A DNA stretch of 64,000 nucleotides, from NCBI GenBank assembly GCA_036245525.1, contig BTPG01000007.1, forward strand, positions 122,690,875 through 122,754,874, given 5' to 3'. Shown here piece after piece: positions 32,501 through 43,458 of the stretch (the stretch's first letter is position 1; each line of letters opens with the position of its first letter). Made by a program: the position numbers and the translations under genes. This DNA comes from Semisulcospira habei (lineage: Eukaryota > Mollusca > Gastropoda > Semisulcospiridae). The notes under the pieces are model-generated. The model worked only from the letters and a program-made list of their open reading frames with translations. It did not search any database and was not told the DNA's origin.

Positions 32501-33600
32501 GAAACAACACTTATCTGGTATAAAGTGCCCGTCGACGAGCGGCTACCCTGGGGTTCCGGCGAAGTTCGGTGGCAGTCTGAGAGCAACACTAGCAGAGTAG
32601 GTAGTTCCTGGGTTACTCCGGCGGGGGCCTCAGTTATTTTAGGGCTCTAGAACCGAGACCCCGAATCCAACCGCAAAGAATCCTTGATGGATTAACTTAC
32701 CGGCGGGATGATTTGACGGTGACGCATACGATATTTCAGATCCTCAAGCTTTCGAAATGCCTAAGTCCCTTGTAGACATTATGGCGCACAATGGAATTGG
32801 AGCGGATACGTTGCGTGGGATAAGTTGTTTTCGTCGTTAGACGGACAAAAAATCTCCATTTTTGAACACGTGATGCTTTTATCTCCGCTGCAGATTTGTC
32901 TTGGTAAAATTATTAGCTGGTGGTGCAGAATTACTTAGTATTTTTCTTACTCAGCTTAGAGTACGGTAGGCTATAGTGTTTTCATATGTACTGCAAGAAT
33001 GAGGCGTCAAAGAAATTATGAACAACAAGAATATGACGCCATCTTTCTGTGGAGTGACGTAAATGTTTTCTTGTTACCATCATTAAAAGTCATGATAATG
33101 ACGTGGATTCTATCTATCCCGAATTCTTCCATTTCTTGTGGACAAAATCGCGGGAGGTCAGAAATCTTTCACATTGCAGTACTGACTGTGGCTTGTGCAT
33201 TGACTAGAACCTTCTACATGAGTTTATGGTGGTATAGGAGCTCCAGGTAGGTTGCTTTTCCGGTTCCTTCCTTTCTTTTTTAATATTTCTGTCGTTTAGC
33301 GCTGCATCACACCTCATACACGTTTTTAACATAACAGGGACTCCAAGAGCTGTTCCTTGGTATGCGCGTGGTTTACGAGCTAGGTCATGGGAGGCTTCAC
33401 ATTGCAAAATTTTTCATGTTAAGTCACTATTGTAGAGTTGTCACAAGAAAACAAAACTAATCTCCGAATCAAAGCGCGTCTCTTTTCGTGCAGCAGAAGC
33501 GATTGGTATGTGATAGCCGCATTCCAGCTATATCCCGACATGGGTAGAAAATTACAGCAAGCTTGTTTGACCGCGGGTCACTGATCTACATCCTCATCTG
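32501..33600. other. No gene recognised; locally GC-rich segment
   Basis: 32525-32720 is more GC-rich than its surroundings (GGCTACCCTGGGGTTCC, TCCGGCGGGGGCC), but matches no RNA gene that I can recognise. The 83-codon frame at 32999 has no domain. Confidence 0.4.
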
Positions 33601-33615
33601 CGTGTACGCAGAAAA

Positions 33616-33675
33616 GCCCCCCCCCCCCCCCCCCCCCCCCGCGCCCCCCCCCCCCCCCCACCCCCACCCCCTCCC
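33616..33675. repeat. Poly-C tract
   Basis: C homopolymer with a few interruptions, immediately before a Rep-G copy. Confidence 0.95.
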
Positions 33676-33689
33676 CAACCTTTAAAGAA

Positions 33690-33950
33690 GAGTAGAAAGG
33701 TCTTAATTTAGGCCAGACAACATTCGCAACCCATTGTGCCAGCGAATTTTAGCAATCAAAGCCTGCCCCGGAGCCTATCGCTTTAATCTGTAATAGTTTA
33801 GTATAAATATGGCGTGTAGTGTGTGAGACTTAAAACGTTCTGTACATTACGCGTAAAAAATGTCCATGGCGTGTTACATGTAATGCCTTTTATATTGTAG
33901 CCGGCGTCGTATGAATGGTTGTACTTTGACTCGTGTGTATGTGTGCTTTT
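33690..33950 (+). repeat. Rep-G copy
   Basis: AGAAAGGTCTTAATTTAGGC, CAACATTCGCAACCCATTGT and TGTAGCCGGCGTCG. This copy gives the uninterrupted order used to recognise the nested insertions at 46831 and 49813. Confidence 0.75.
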
Positions 33951-34060
33951 CTTTTTCAAAACAGAGAAGAACCCAACGGAGAAAGAAACACGCTTTGAAA
34001 TGACAGCTACAACACAATTTATCACAATATTTTTACCCTTTTTCGAAATAGTCAAACGAG

Positions 34061-34161
34061 ACTAGTGTACAATTCAGTCGCTACATATCTTGTGAATGGG
34101 AATAAGCAAGGTCACCTTGCTTCTCCTTACGAAGATAGATAGCGACTGATTGTGTACTAGT
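34061..34161. repeat. 101-bp imperfect hairpin
   Basis: ACTAGTGTACAATTCAGTCG pairs with CGACTGATTGTGTACTAGT; the apex is AAGCAAGGTCACCTTGCTT. Single copy seen. Confidence 0.7.
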
Positions 34162-34291
34162 TTATTTTGAAAATATTAAGCTCCAAAATCGCAGACCAAC
34201 ACGAGTCTATTTCTGCAATCTGTTCGTCACTTCATGAGGTCACCACTTTCAGCCCTGACACATCGTATTGCTGAAAATCGAACTGATCGAT

Positions 34292-34460
34292 CGACTGGTT
34301 GGTTGGTTGGTTTGGTTTGGTTTGGTTAGTTGGTTGGTTGGTTGGTTGGTTGGTTGGTTGGTTGGTTGGTTGGTTAAAATCAATTTACTATATCATTGCT
34401 CAATTTATTTATCTATTTATTTATTCATTTATCTAGCTATTTATTTGCATGTTTGTTTAT
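34292..34460. repeat. (GGTT)n and (TTTA)n microsatellites
   Basis: About 15 GGTT units to 34375, then TTTATC/TTTA repeats at 34405-34455. Confidence 0.95.
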
Positions 34461-34828
34461 TATGTGTATGATTATGATTATTATATTAGTATTGTTTTTT
34501 GTTCTTGTTGGATTTCATGTATAGTTCATTTGAGCACAGCTTGACTAGTGTATTTTGCAAATAACTCGAACACAAATGATTTCAAGTCAACGTTAAGAGG
34601 AAAAGATGATCACCTAACCCTGGCCCTAATTTATTTTTAATTTGCCTATAGTCCTAACAACAATGGTTTAGCCGTTGCCCTTAAGAAATTTCGAACACCT
34701 AATTAAGCCTAGTAAACTACAATATCTTCCAAAAGAAACGCAACCACTTACAATCGTGAATTCCAACCTAACGGAATCACATTTTATGGTGATTTTGGGT
34801 GTACGGATCTCCCATCATGTATTGATAT

Positions 34829-34907
34829 TTTTCAAAATGGACAAAGAAACAATATGGATATCAGTCGCTACTGTTCTCTGTACTCGTTTCTTTGTCCATT
34901 TTGAAAA
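34829..34907. repeat. Hairpin with 22-bp perfect arms
   Basis: TTTTCAAAATGGACAAAGAA and its complement are separated by about 35 bp. Single copy seen. Confidence 0.7.
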
Positions 34908-35190
34908 AAAATGTAAATACCCGAAATATTAATACATTGTATTTTGTAACAGTCTTTTCTAAGCGTGTTTCTTTCTCCGTTGGGTTCTTCTCTGCATTTT
35001 ACACGCTTGGCAGTCATCTTTTTAGGTCTGGATTGTTTCTCTCACGATGTGTTTTTCAAAAGCTCTTGTTTGACAAAACTTTATTAAGTGATGACAGCAC
35101 ATTCTCTGCTGAGATGAAAAAGTTGGCGGGTCTGCAAAACTGTAAACATCTGGGAAAGGCAAATTGCACTTGCAGCTAGTGTATACATAC

Positions 35191-35256
35191 CCCAGTAGCA
35201 AAACGTGTACGAGCCCACGACGGCCGTCGTGGGCCCGATGATCTTTGCTTACTGGT
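35191..35256. repeat. Pal-F element, short form
   Basis: CCCAGTAGCAAAACG and GATCTTTGCTTACTGG with core GCCCACGACGGCCGTCGTGG. Confidence 0.8.
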
Positions 35257-35605
35257 TACAGATTCTTACTTCGGTGCCGAAACCAACTCACATCAGATTA
35301 TCGCAAAGATCTGAAAAGATGAGTGAGAAATCGATTCTTACATCGGTGTTTAGGTGATACTGAGAATCTCACTCCAGTGGTTTTAAAACCCTTATCGAAA
35401 GCCCGTAGGATAAAGCTTTTAAGACCACGAGACCGCGTGTTTCTTTCTTTCTTGGGATTCACTTTTTATATAGATTTACACTATGTCAATCTAAACGTTG
35501 CCGTATGCCGGAAAGCATCTCTGGCAAAATCTTTTTTTTTTTCTCCGTTTCATTAGTGTACATTTTCCAAGTTCTTATTAAATAAGTACAAGATTGCAGA
35601 AGAGT
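35257..35605. other. No gene recognised
   Basis: A 77-codon frame at 35323 has no domain. Confidence 0.45.
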
Positions 35606-35848
35606 TTATTTGTTTGTCTGTCTGTCTGTCTGTCTGTCTGGCTGGCTGACTGGCTGGTTGGTTGGTTGGTTGGTTGGTTGGTTGGTTGGTTGGTTGGTTG
35701 GTTGGTTGGTTGGTTGGTTGGTTGGTTGGTTGGTTGGTTGTGCATGATTGGTTGGTTGGTTGGTTGGTTGGCTGGTTGGTTGTTTGGTTGTTTGTTTGTT
35801 TGTTTGTTTGTTTGGTTGGTTGGTTGGTTGGTTGGTTGGTTGGTTGGT

Positions 35849-35879
<31 letters not shown>

Positions 35880-35892
35880 GGGGGGGAGTGGT
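35606..35892. repeat. (GTCT)n-(TTGG)n-poly-T/G microsatellite
   Basis: Seven GTCT units, then a long TTGG array with TTTG interruptions, then T and G homopolymers. Leu-Val-Gly-Trp frames are artefacts. Confidence 0.97.
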
Positions 35893-36211
35893 GGGGGAGG
35901 GCGGTTTGCTCTGAGTGGAATCTGTAACAAAACTTGGTTGATAAAAAATACATTTGTTTAAACAATATATTTTCGTGTGGTATGGTTTTTTAACAGCCTG
36001 TCAAACACTCAGTCGCAGGATTTTCAAGCTATATTTCACACATAGAAAACACTACACTTGCTGACAGACTGTAATCATTTTTGTTGCTCTTATCAGCAAA
36101 GCACCAGCTAGCACCTTTGTGGTGCCTTGATTTCAATAGCTACTGACGCGTACACGTATCTTTAGCCTCATGCTAAACACGAAATAACACGATATTGAAC
36201 GTCTCGCTCAA

Positions 36212-36275
36212 CAAGAGACAGATTCACATGAGCCCCTGTGAATGCAGGGGCTCATGTGAATCTATGTCTCTTGCA
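36212..36275. repeat. Pal-A hairpin core
   Basis: CAAGAGACAGATTCACATGA and CATGTGAATCTATGTCTCTT with apex CCCCTGTGAATGCAGGGG. The paired ATTCACATG variant (instead of ATTCTCATG) is compensated on both arms. Confidence 0.85.
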
Positions 36276-36300
36276 GATGGAAGGATCTGGAGAATAGGTT

Positions 36301-36366
36301 GATTTTTTTTTTTGATTTTTTTTTTTTTTTGGGGGGGGAGGTGGGGGGGGATGGGGGGGGGGAGTT
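36301..36366. repeat. Poly-T then poly-G tract
   Basis: T runs followed by G runs, inside or beside Rep-H copy 3. Confidence 0.95.
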
Positions 36367-36409
36367 TTCCCTCCTCTTAGATTACCAGCGTGTGTTGTCA
36401 TGTGTCATG

Positions 36410-37330
36410 TACAGGCTTTATTGTGCTTGGCACTCAGGCACTGAGCAGATGTATTTCGACTGATTATGAACAAGTAAGTCACTGTTAAAATGTCTTGATA
36501 TTTGTTTATTCACTTGAACAAATGATTTTGTTTGTATTTATTCTCCTCGCTTTCGATAAGTTCCGATAATGTATATATAGTAGTCACAAGTACATAATAA
36601 ATAACACTTGTGTTAGCAAAAGTCGTTACGCACCTGTGGTTTGATGCGGAGAAGTCGTTTTTGTGATGCAACCTCATAAAGGTCCGCATCAGCCGAAATG
36701 ATCGCTGAAAAACTGAGAGACGTTCATTGGAATCGTTTTTATTTTCACCTGACTGCAGTTGAAGAAGACAAAAAAAAGTTGTACAGTTTAAAGCAGTAAA
36801 AGAGGAAAACTTGGCGTATCGTCAGCGACATTTTTTACAGCAACTTTTCCCTTGTTTTGTTTTGTATTTAGTCTTTAATTATCGCGACTAAAACCGCTAC
36901 GGCCGACACCGCGAAGGGTTAACCCATTCGCGGCCAGCCGCATCCGGATGCGCGGCATAAGCCGCGCATCCGGATGCGGCTGGCCGCGAATGAGTAAAAT
37001 GTACTGCGTAAAGAAAGAAACATGTCCCTGGGGACCAAACAAATATGTGGGACTTTTAAATGTGAAACAACTTTGAGGACATGGACACTTATTTGAAAGG
37101 TGAAATCGGTGATGAAGTCGAGGACTACGTTATTTAAATATGACGTTACCGCCATAATGCGAAATAAACCGCAGATGTTCACGTCGACCGATAGATTATT
37201 ATTTCCATTCTCATTCCCATGTGCTTTTCTTTGCGTAATGAAGAGAAAGACGTCATTTCATCTGTTCTACTGTGTAGGCCTACTATGCATTGTTATTCCC
37301 CAGTGGGATAGAGAAAGAAAATAAAATCGA
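36410..37330 (+). repeat. Rep-H copy 3, carrying a Pal-E insertion
   Basis: GAACAAGTAAGTCACTGTTA, GATGCAACCTCATAAAGGTC, CAGCCGAAATGATCGC and TCGACCGATAGATTATT match Rep-H copies 1 and 2. Pal-E lies at 36919-36998. Confidence 0.7.
36919..36998. repeat. Pal-E palindromic element, near-perfect hairpin
   Basis: TTAACCCATTCGCGGCCAGC ... CATCCGGATGCGCGGCATAA ... GCTGGCCGCGAATGAGTAA. Almost the whole 80 bp is one hairpin. The right tetramer is GTAA. Confidence 0.9.
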
Positions 37331-37418
37331 AAGATTAGCATGATTTGATGTCCAGTTTTTTTCATTGAAAAACCTCAGCACTCTTTCCACCGTTTACTTC
37401 AGTTTGTTTCTTGTAAGA

Positions 37419-37597
37419 TTTAAAAAAAAAAAAAAAGTTAAACGTTTAGGGCTTAACGTCTTTTGTCCACCACGAAGGTGATTTCAAAGACGGGGCACCG
37501 AAAAAAGGCCTGTACAAATTTTGACCCCAGCTGGTTCGAACCCATGACCTTTTGGATGAGAACCCGAACGCTCTACCACCGAGCCGCCCAGCTGCTC
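37419..37597 (-). repeat. tRNA-derived SINE with 11-bp target duplication
   Basis: On the minus strand a box A (CTCGGTGGTAGAGCG) and box B (GGTTCGAACC) resemble a tRNA head. The 3' part reads AAAAGACGTTAAGCCC. The flanks are TTCTTGTAAGA on both sides (37408-37418 and 37598-37608). The body is not a functional tRNA. The tail side carries a T-run in the sense strand, unlike a usual poly-A tail. Confidence 0.8.
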
Positions 37598-37902
37598 TTC
37601 TTGTAAGAGCCGGCTATACGAGTTCTTGTAAGAGCCAGCTATATGATTTAGCTCTATGAAATGTATTGGCCAGTTTTTTTCATGAAGACGTTTCTGCTTT
37701 GTGGAACTATTTCCATGTAGCTGAGTACCCCATAGCAAAATGCGAGCGAAATATGTTAGAACTTTCACAATAATTATGTTTAAGCACACATTTAAAATTG
37801 TTTCCTGTACTGACTTGAATGAACAATGTCCAGGGAATTTAGGACCAAGCCACACCTAATTCTCTTAAGTGACTTTTATATTAATGATATTCATTTTGTT
37901 TT

Positions 37903-37904
<2 letters not shown>

Positions 37905-37944
<40 letters not shown>
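37905..37944. repeat. Poly-A tract
   Basis: About 40 A residues. Confidence 0.97.
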
Positions 37945-37945
<1 letters not shown>

Positions 37946-38273
37946 AAACCCCGTAAAGTATATAAACACATTCTTGGAAGAGCTTTTTTTTCGGAAGTAT
38001 AGGCGCCTTAAAAATATACATTATTATTATTCTGCTCCAAGACCGAAATCCGCAATTTTGAAGTTGCAGTTAAAAGTGCGTTCAAATTACTACTCGTGGC
38101 TAAACTGGCGTGCCAGAACCTATCTCAAATATTGGCGGGCTTCCGTGTTGTGTGCAGTTACAGCTGATAGGAACTGTATAGATTACGTCAACAATTTTTC
38201 ACCTTGGCGTGTGGGGCTATACAAACATGCTGCCGGCATTCAGACTTGAATATATATAACACCATCGTACACA

Positions 38274-38353
38274 TTAACTCATTCGCGGCCAGCCGCATCC
38301 GGATGCGCGGCATAAGCCGCGCATCCGGATGCGGCTGGCCCCGAATGATTTAA
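38274..38353. repeat. Pal-E palindromic element, 80 bp, TTAA ends
   Basis: TTAACTCATTCGCGGCCAGC to GGCCCCGAATGATTTAA. It occupies the TTAA that forms the left end of Pal-I, the same site used by Pal-C in unit 1. Confidence 0.9.
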
Positions 38354-38453
38354 CCATTTGACTTCTACTAACGATACCATTCGGCAGAAAGATGCGACAC
38401 TGCGCCGCGTCATTTACGCCGAGCGGTATTGTCAGTAGCAGTGAAACGATTAA
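38350..38453 (+). repeat. Pal-I palindromic element, 104 bp, TTAA ends
   Basis: TTAACCATTTGACTTCTACT then AACGATACC, and GGTATTGTCAGTAGCAGTGA then AACGATTAA. Orthologous position to 27121-27196. Confidence 0.85.
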
Positions 38454-38487
38454 ACATAAACAAGTAGGTAAACATTATTCATAGTAC

Positions 38488-38908
38488 AAGTTATTATAAT
38501 AATAATACCGTTATTATATGGGCGCTTTTTCTCAAGTTTTGGGCGAATCGACTCAAAGCGCCGCGAACTGAAACCCAACACGCACACTCACGTGAAAGAC
38601 ACGGATTTACGCCATTTAAGACAAACACAGTACAAGACAGACCAAGGGCCAGTTCAGCTACTGAAGTTACAGAGATTTTTGATCGTTTGTATTTGAAATT
38701 TGTAAAGTGGCCTGAAACCGGTACCAAAGTGAAGGGGGGTAGGGGGGGGGGGGTGGAAGAACCGGAGTAAAGAACCCCCGACGGTCCGCCCGAATTAACG
38801 GTGACACTTACCAGAGGAGAAAAGTCCGATGCAGGAACCCGTTTTCTAACCTCGCACCTTTGGCATTGGTGGCAGGCGCCTTAACCACTGCGCCACGGAC
38901 CGCCCCAT
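38488..38908 (-). repeat. tRNA-derived SINE, second copy
   Basis: Reverse complement of the SINE at 1277-1740 along its whole body, including box A (CGCCTTAACCACTGCGCCA on the plus strand) and the GCGCCGCGAACTGAAACCCA tail region. It ends in an AAT-type tail at 38495-38507. It splits sequence that is contiguous in unit 1 between 27235 and 27240. Confidence 0.88.
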
Positions 38909-39109
38909 AGATATTTCACGCAGTCAGTTACAGTATTAGAATGTTATAGGACATTCTAACGTTATTACATCATCTTATTTGAATACAGGTGGACGAAACA
39001 AAAACACTACTACGCTACTACTACTACTACTACTACACTATCCCATCATGTGCCTACAGTAGAGCTCTGTAAGACTATCATTTGAAAACACACGTACACA
39101 AGTCAAAAC

Positions 39110-41904
39110 ATGGCGACTGGTAAGCCCCAAAGTAGCACAGCCAAGAAAAGGGAGCTACTGACATGCGCTATTTGCATTGGTATTTACAAGTCTCCGAGAC
39201 TGCTTCCCTGTCACCATTCATTCTGTGAACAATGTCTGAAAGATTTGTCAGCGTGACACCCCAGTGGTACATTTCCTTGTCCGGCCTGTCGCAAGCAGAC
39301 AACAGTGCCCCCTGGCGGAGTGTCGGCTTTACAGACCAACTTCCACATTGACCCCGATGACCTTGAGAGAGCAAGAGATGGTACACTGTGCAGTTCATAC
39401 TGATAAAAAGTTGGAGTTTTTTGCGTTGGGTGTGATGTGGCAATATGTGTCAACTGCAAGCTGACGGAACATGAAATGCATCCAACGAAAGACTAATTAA
39501 AGCAGCCGAACTTGCAAAACTTCAGCTCACTAAGGACAAAGAACGCCTAAAATCTCATTCGACTGTATTCTTGGCTTGACTTCGCGAACGAAGATTCTAT
39601 AGGGCTTGCCCACGTCGTCTGCAGGCATTTTCGTGGCTGCGGAGGCCAATCCGGGACAGGCAGGTTCGACCGCAGTGGCTGCAGGGGAAGGTCTGGTCAG
39701 GGTTTTGAGTTACGACAACTCTGTTTTTTCTTCTAAGCCGCTTGTCCTTAAGGTTAGCTCTGCGAGAGTCCTCAAAGGAGACGGCTGCCTTGTGAATGGT
39801 GGAGCGCCAGGTGTCACGGTCCGCAGCAAGCAAAGACCACTGGCGGTGGTCGATTTGGCAGGCACTAAGCGACTTCTTGAGACCGTCTTTGTATCTCTTC
39901 TTTGGTGCCCCTCTGTCTCGGTGTCCAGTGGCGAGCTCGCCGAACAGAGTGATCTTGGGTAGGCGATGATCCTCCATCCTGGAGACGTGCCCCGCCGCAG
40001 CAGCAAAGCCTCGATGCTCACAGTTTCCGCCTGTTCAAGGACCTCGACGTTGGTGACATAGTCACTCCAGTGAATGCTGAGGATGGTACGCAGGCAGCGC
40101 TGGTGAAAGCGTTCGAGGAGTCGTAGTTGGCTGCGGTAGAGGGCCCAGGACTCGGAACCATACAGCAGGGTGGTGAGGACGACAGCTCTGTACACGCTGA
40201 TCTTGGTGCCTTTTTTCAGCTGTTGATTGTGCCACACCCGCTTGAATAGTCGCCCGAAAGCACTGTTCGCTTTTGCCAGCCTGTTGTCCAGCTCCTTGTC
40301 CAGCTTGGCGTCTGACGTGATGATGCAGCCAAGGTAGTAAAACTGGTGTACAGACTTCAGTTCGGACTCGCCGATGGTGATGTGGGGAGGGCGATGCTCT
40401 TCCTTGGGTGCCGGCTGATGAAGGACCTCTGTCTTTTTCAGACTGACCTCAAGTCCAAAGAGCTGGGCAGCATCTGCGAAGCAGGACGTAATGCGCTGCA
40501 AGGCTCTCTCTGTGTGTGCAACGAGGGCAGCGTCATCAGCGAAGAGCAGCTCACGAATCAGTTGGTCTAGGGTTTTCGTGTGGGCCTGCAGTCGTCTGAG
40601 GTTGAACAGGCTGCCATCGAGACGATACCTGATGTACACTGCGTCGTCATTCGACTAACATGAGTGAAAAGGCTGAGTTTACACAGAGTGAGCGGCAAGC
40701 AGTAAAGGACAAGAAGTCGGCCCTGCAGACAGCCATTCACAACAGACACGCCACACTGCAGACAGCCATCGACATATACCGGGATGAAGCTCTGGACTCG
40801 CTAGACACGGTCACCGATGACATACTTACTGTTCAACAAGTGGAAATGTTCATAAAAAAAGGAGAACCTGCAGGAGCTGACCAAGCTACAACAGCGGATG
40901 CAGCAGGCTCTGGACAGCGGGGCGGGCTCTGAGCTGGTGACTGTGGCCAGAGAGATGAGATGCGGACGTGGCAGCGAGGAAGCCGTGCAGAAGCTGACGA
41001 CAAAACAGATGACGACCGTCTGCCGTCCTGTCCTCCGCTTCAGCGCCACAACCGACGCCACGTTACAGCGCATGCGTGACTACATGGGTAGGGCGGCCAA
41101 GATGGAGATGGCGGTGTCAGCGCCTGAAGTGACCGTGGTGGAGCAGTTCCGATGTCGGGAGGATCAAAGCACTGACGTTTGTCACGGTGTCCCATGACTG
41201 ATGACAGTGTGTGGGTGTCGTATGAGCCGTACATGTTGCGTAATGATGCTGCTACAGAAGCGTTCAAAACTGACGGCAAGTCTCTGATAACGCGTAAATA
41301 TAACCTCGCAGGGAGAGTGACAAGAGTGCGGGAGAAGAATGGAAATTCCTTGTATCATGAACCTACAACAGGCATTGTCTATACCTATGCCAAAAAGTGT
41401 GAATCAGACTTGACCAGATTTTATAAATTAGACAACCATCTCAAAGGGCAAGGTACTGTTAAGACGGTGAAGATAGTATCAGACGATCCATTGAAAACAG
41501 AACAGACACCCGTCTTCACCCTGTACTGTGCGGCTCATCGTGCATTCGACGTTGACGCCAGCGAGCAGCTGTTTGTAGTGCTGGAGGAAGGGAAGACACC
41601 AGACTGGCAGCGCAGAGTGCAGCTGTACCGACTCCCACAACCGGACGCCATAGCCAGTTACAGCCCGCCTGTAACGCCGTTCAAGCCGTCGGACGTGTGT
41701 TTCTACACGCTGGGCGGCCATGAAGTGCTGCTAGTGGCTGATGAGCTGAACGACGCCATCCACGTGGTGAACGTACAGGAGGGGCGCCTGAGCTTCGCGC
41801 GCTACCTGTCCCCGGGCTGTCCGCTGCTGGTGCAGCCCACGGCGCTCAACACGGACATGAGAGGCCGCCTGTGGGTCGTCCGTGCAGGGGCGGCAGGATC
41901 CTAA
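39110..41904 (+). pseudogene. TRIM paralogue, inactivated and split by a LINE
   Basis: It starts with the same ATGGCGACTG and RING sequence as 27507. The reading frame meets a TGA at 39254-39256 (codon 49, a Gln codon in the intact copy), small deletions shift the B-box, and a 1.08-kb LINE interrupts it at 39565-40646. The coiled-coil part resumes at 40658-40950, a frame change follows near 41190, and the C-terminal propeller-like part runs 41179-41904 with the last residues altered. The C-terminal half is highly similar to the intact gene except for a diverged block at about 41250-41510. It may come from older divergence or gene conversion elsewhere. Confidence 0.9.
39565..40646 (-). mobile_element. 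5'-truncated LINE insertion with 10-bp target duplication
   Basis: Flanked by TCATTCGACT at 39555-39564 and 40647-40656. The minus strand encodes the 3' half of the LINE at 46831: from VYIRYRLDGS through the RT palm FADDAALVAHTE to a C-terminal zinc finger (CSHCGRTCLSRIGLRSHENAC). A ~17-bp deletion near 40027 shifts the frame between the RT and the C-terminal part. It is truncated at the 5' end, as usual for target-primed insertion. Confidence 0.92.
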
Positions 41905-41935
41905 CTTGTACACCAACAAGCACTGGATTTACACC

Positions 41936-42166
41936 AACAATCGATTAGTGCTAAACAAAAACGTATACAGAGAATTTCAGTTACATTGACGGACACCAAT
42001 TTACCAGTTTTGTTTATATATATATCCTTTGACAATAGAACGCGACAAAAACTGTGTTGAATACCAACATTTAATTCTCGAGATTTGCATGTTGATCAAA
42101 CTTTATTTTTTACAATTCATAACATAATAATGAATGAAGCGTCTATTAAAACTAATATAACGTGTT
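41936..42166. other. No gene recognised
   Basis: AT-rich sequence with a TATATA run near 42015. Confidence 0.4.
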
Positions 42167-42224
42167 CCCAATACGCAAAAGGCCATCGGGCCGAAGTCGG
42201 TCCGATGGCCTTTTGCGCATTGGG
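42167..42224. repeat. Pal-F element, short form
   Basis: CCCAATACGCAAAAGGCCAT and ATGGCCTTTTGCGCATTGGG around CGGGCCGAAGTCGGTCCG; nearly perfect hairpin. Confidence 0.88.
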
Positions 42225-43035
42225 TTGTTATTCCCTTTTCCTGAGAAGTGAAATTTGACATATTTTGCAAATCGTTATGTTTTGAACAATTTCTTTGCAA
42301 ATCTCTATGTGCGCGTAGCCAAAAAGTTCCTCTTTTAAATGAAACCAAGGGCATTAGTACAATTTGACATAGCAATGAAAAATCTGAAAGGAAAAAAATG
42401 TCTCAGTTTTACAATCAGTGTGAACGTTGCAATAGTGAATCGTTGACATCAAACAAGACGAAAACCACCATCGACATGTCTGGTAGAGAACAATGTTACC
42501 ACCAGAACACTGGCGCATTTTCGAATTTCCTGGCAATCCAATCATGCAAATAAGTACTGGCGCTGGGTTGACTGTTACAATTGCAATGCAACTTGGTGCC
42601 ATTGCTGGTCGCTGGACTGTGGATGTCTGACCGCTGCCATTTGAATTCAGTGAATTATATAAAGGCCAGTTATGGCGGAGTCTGCGTCACTTTTTATAAC
42701 ATTTTACCTATTCTAATGATTAAAGGGAAATACCGCGGAAGTAAAACGGATCCTAGAGCACTTTTTAATTCACCACTGATGGAGTTCATGATGAGAACAA
42801 TGCGCAAAAAAATGGCTTTTGTATGTCTGTCCATTGGTTGCATATCGAACGCTGAAGTTTTTATCTCTGTCGTGTAGTTTAGTTAGTGGCGTTTCTTTTG
42901 CCACGGGCTATCTCTGAGAACAAAGTTTCATACACATGATTGTGATAATCCTGATATATTTATTAAATAGATTTTAAAAAATCTAAGCGTACTCCAAACG
43001 CGAAACGAACTGATGATCTTGTGATGTTAATTGTT
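42225..43035. other. No gene recognised
   Basis: A 98-codon frame at 42581 lacks recognisable domains. Confidence 0.45.
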
Positions 43036-43039
43036 GTGC

Positions 43040-43170
43040 CGCCACCCCCCCCCCCCCCACCCCCACCCCCGCAACCCCTCCCCTACCTCTCCTTTCCTGT
43101 TTGAGTTTCTGAGGCCTGCCATTCCCCTCACCACCACCCCACGCCACCCACCTCATCACCCCCAGTGTTG
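43040..43170. repeat. C-rich low-complexity tract
   Basis: Repeated CCCC/CACCCC motifs. Confidence 0.9.
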
Positions 43171-43327
43171 TTTTACTTCTCGATGCCTGACTGTAAGAGA
43201 CTATTATTTCGACATGACCGATTTTGACGTGGGACAGTGTCTTTGTCTAGTAAATAACAAACACCGGTGGTCAAAAATCCCTAACGCGAAAACTGGTATT
43301 GCCCATCCTCGTTATAAGCCAAGTGGG

Positions 43328-43330
43328 CTA

Positions 43331-43411
<81 letters not shown>
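43328..43411. repeat. (ATT)n microsatellite
   Basis: About 27 perfect ATT units. Confidence 0.98.
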
Positions 43412-43458
43412 ATGAATCGTGAAAAGAGAAAAGATCTGTGGTAAAATCCGAGCGACCA

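Larger units (their letters stand above)
33962..34994. repeat. 1.03-kb segment bounded by perfect 34-bp inverted repeats (Rep-K)
   Basis: 33962-33995 (starting CAGAGAAGAACCCAACGGAG) is the exact complement of 34961-34994. A third Rep-K copy at 3213 has the two arms only ~35 bp apart. Inside there are two further hairpins (34061-34161 and 34829-34907), a TTGG microsatellite and no transposase. It could be a non-autonomous DNA transposon or two opposed copies of a dispersed repeat. Confidence 0.55.
38115..41935 (+). repeat. Segmental duplication unit 2 (with dead TRIM copy)
   Basis: Paralogue of 26765-29235. It has gained Pal-E (38274), a SINE (38488-38908) and a LINE (39565-40646), and lacks the Tc1 and 57-bp SINE found at unit 1. 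Confidence 0.85.

Noticed and set aside
32525..32720. A structural RNA or rRNA fragment in a GC-rich island
   Set aside because: No segment matches conserved rRNA, snRNA or SRP RNA landmarks that I know.
35553..35961. Leu-Val-Gly-Trp and Asn-Gln-Pro-Thr repeat proteins
   Set aside because: Translations of the TTGG microsatellite.
37500..37600. A functional tRNA gene on the minus strand
   Set aside because: Pol III boxes belong to a SINE flanked by an 11-bp target duplication; the acceptor stem is not convincing.
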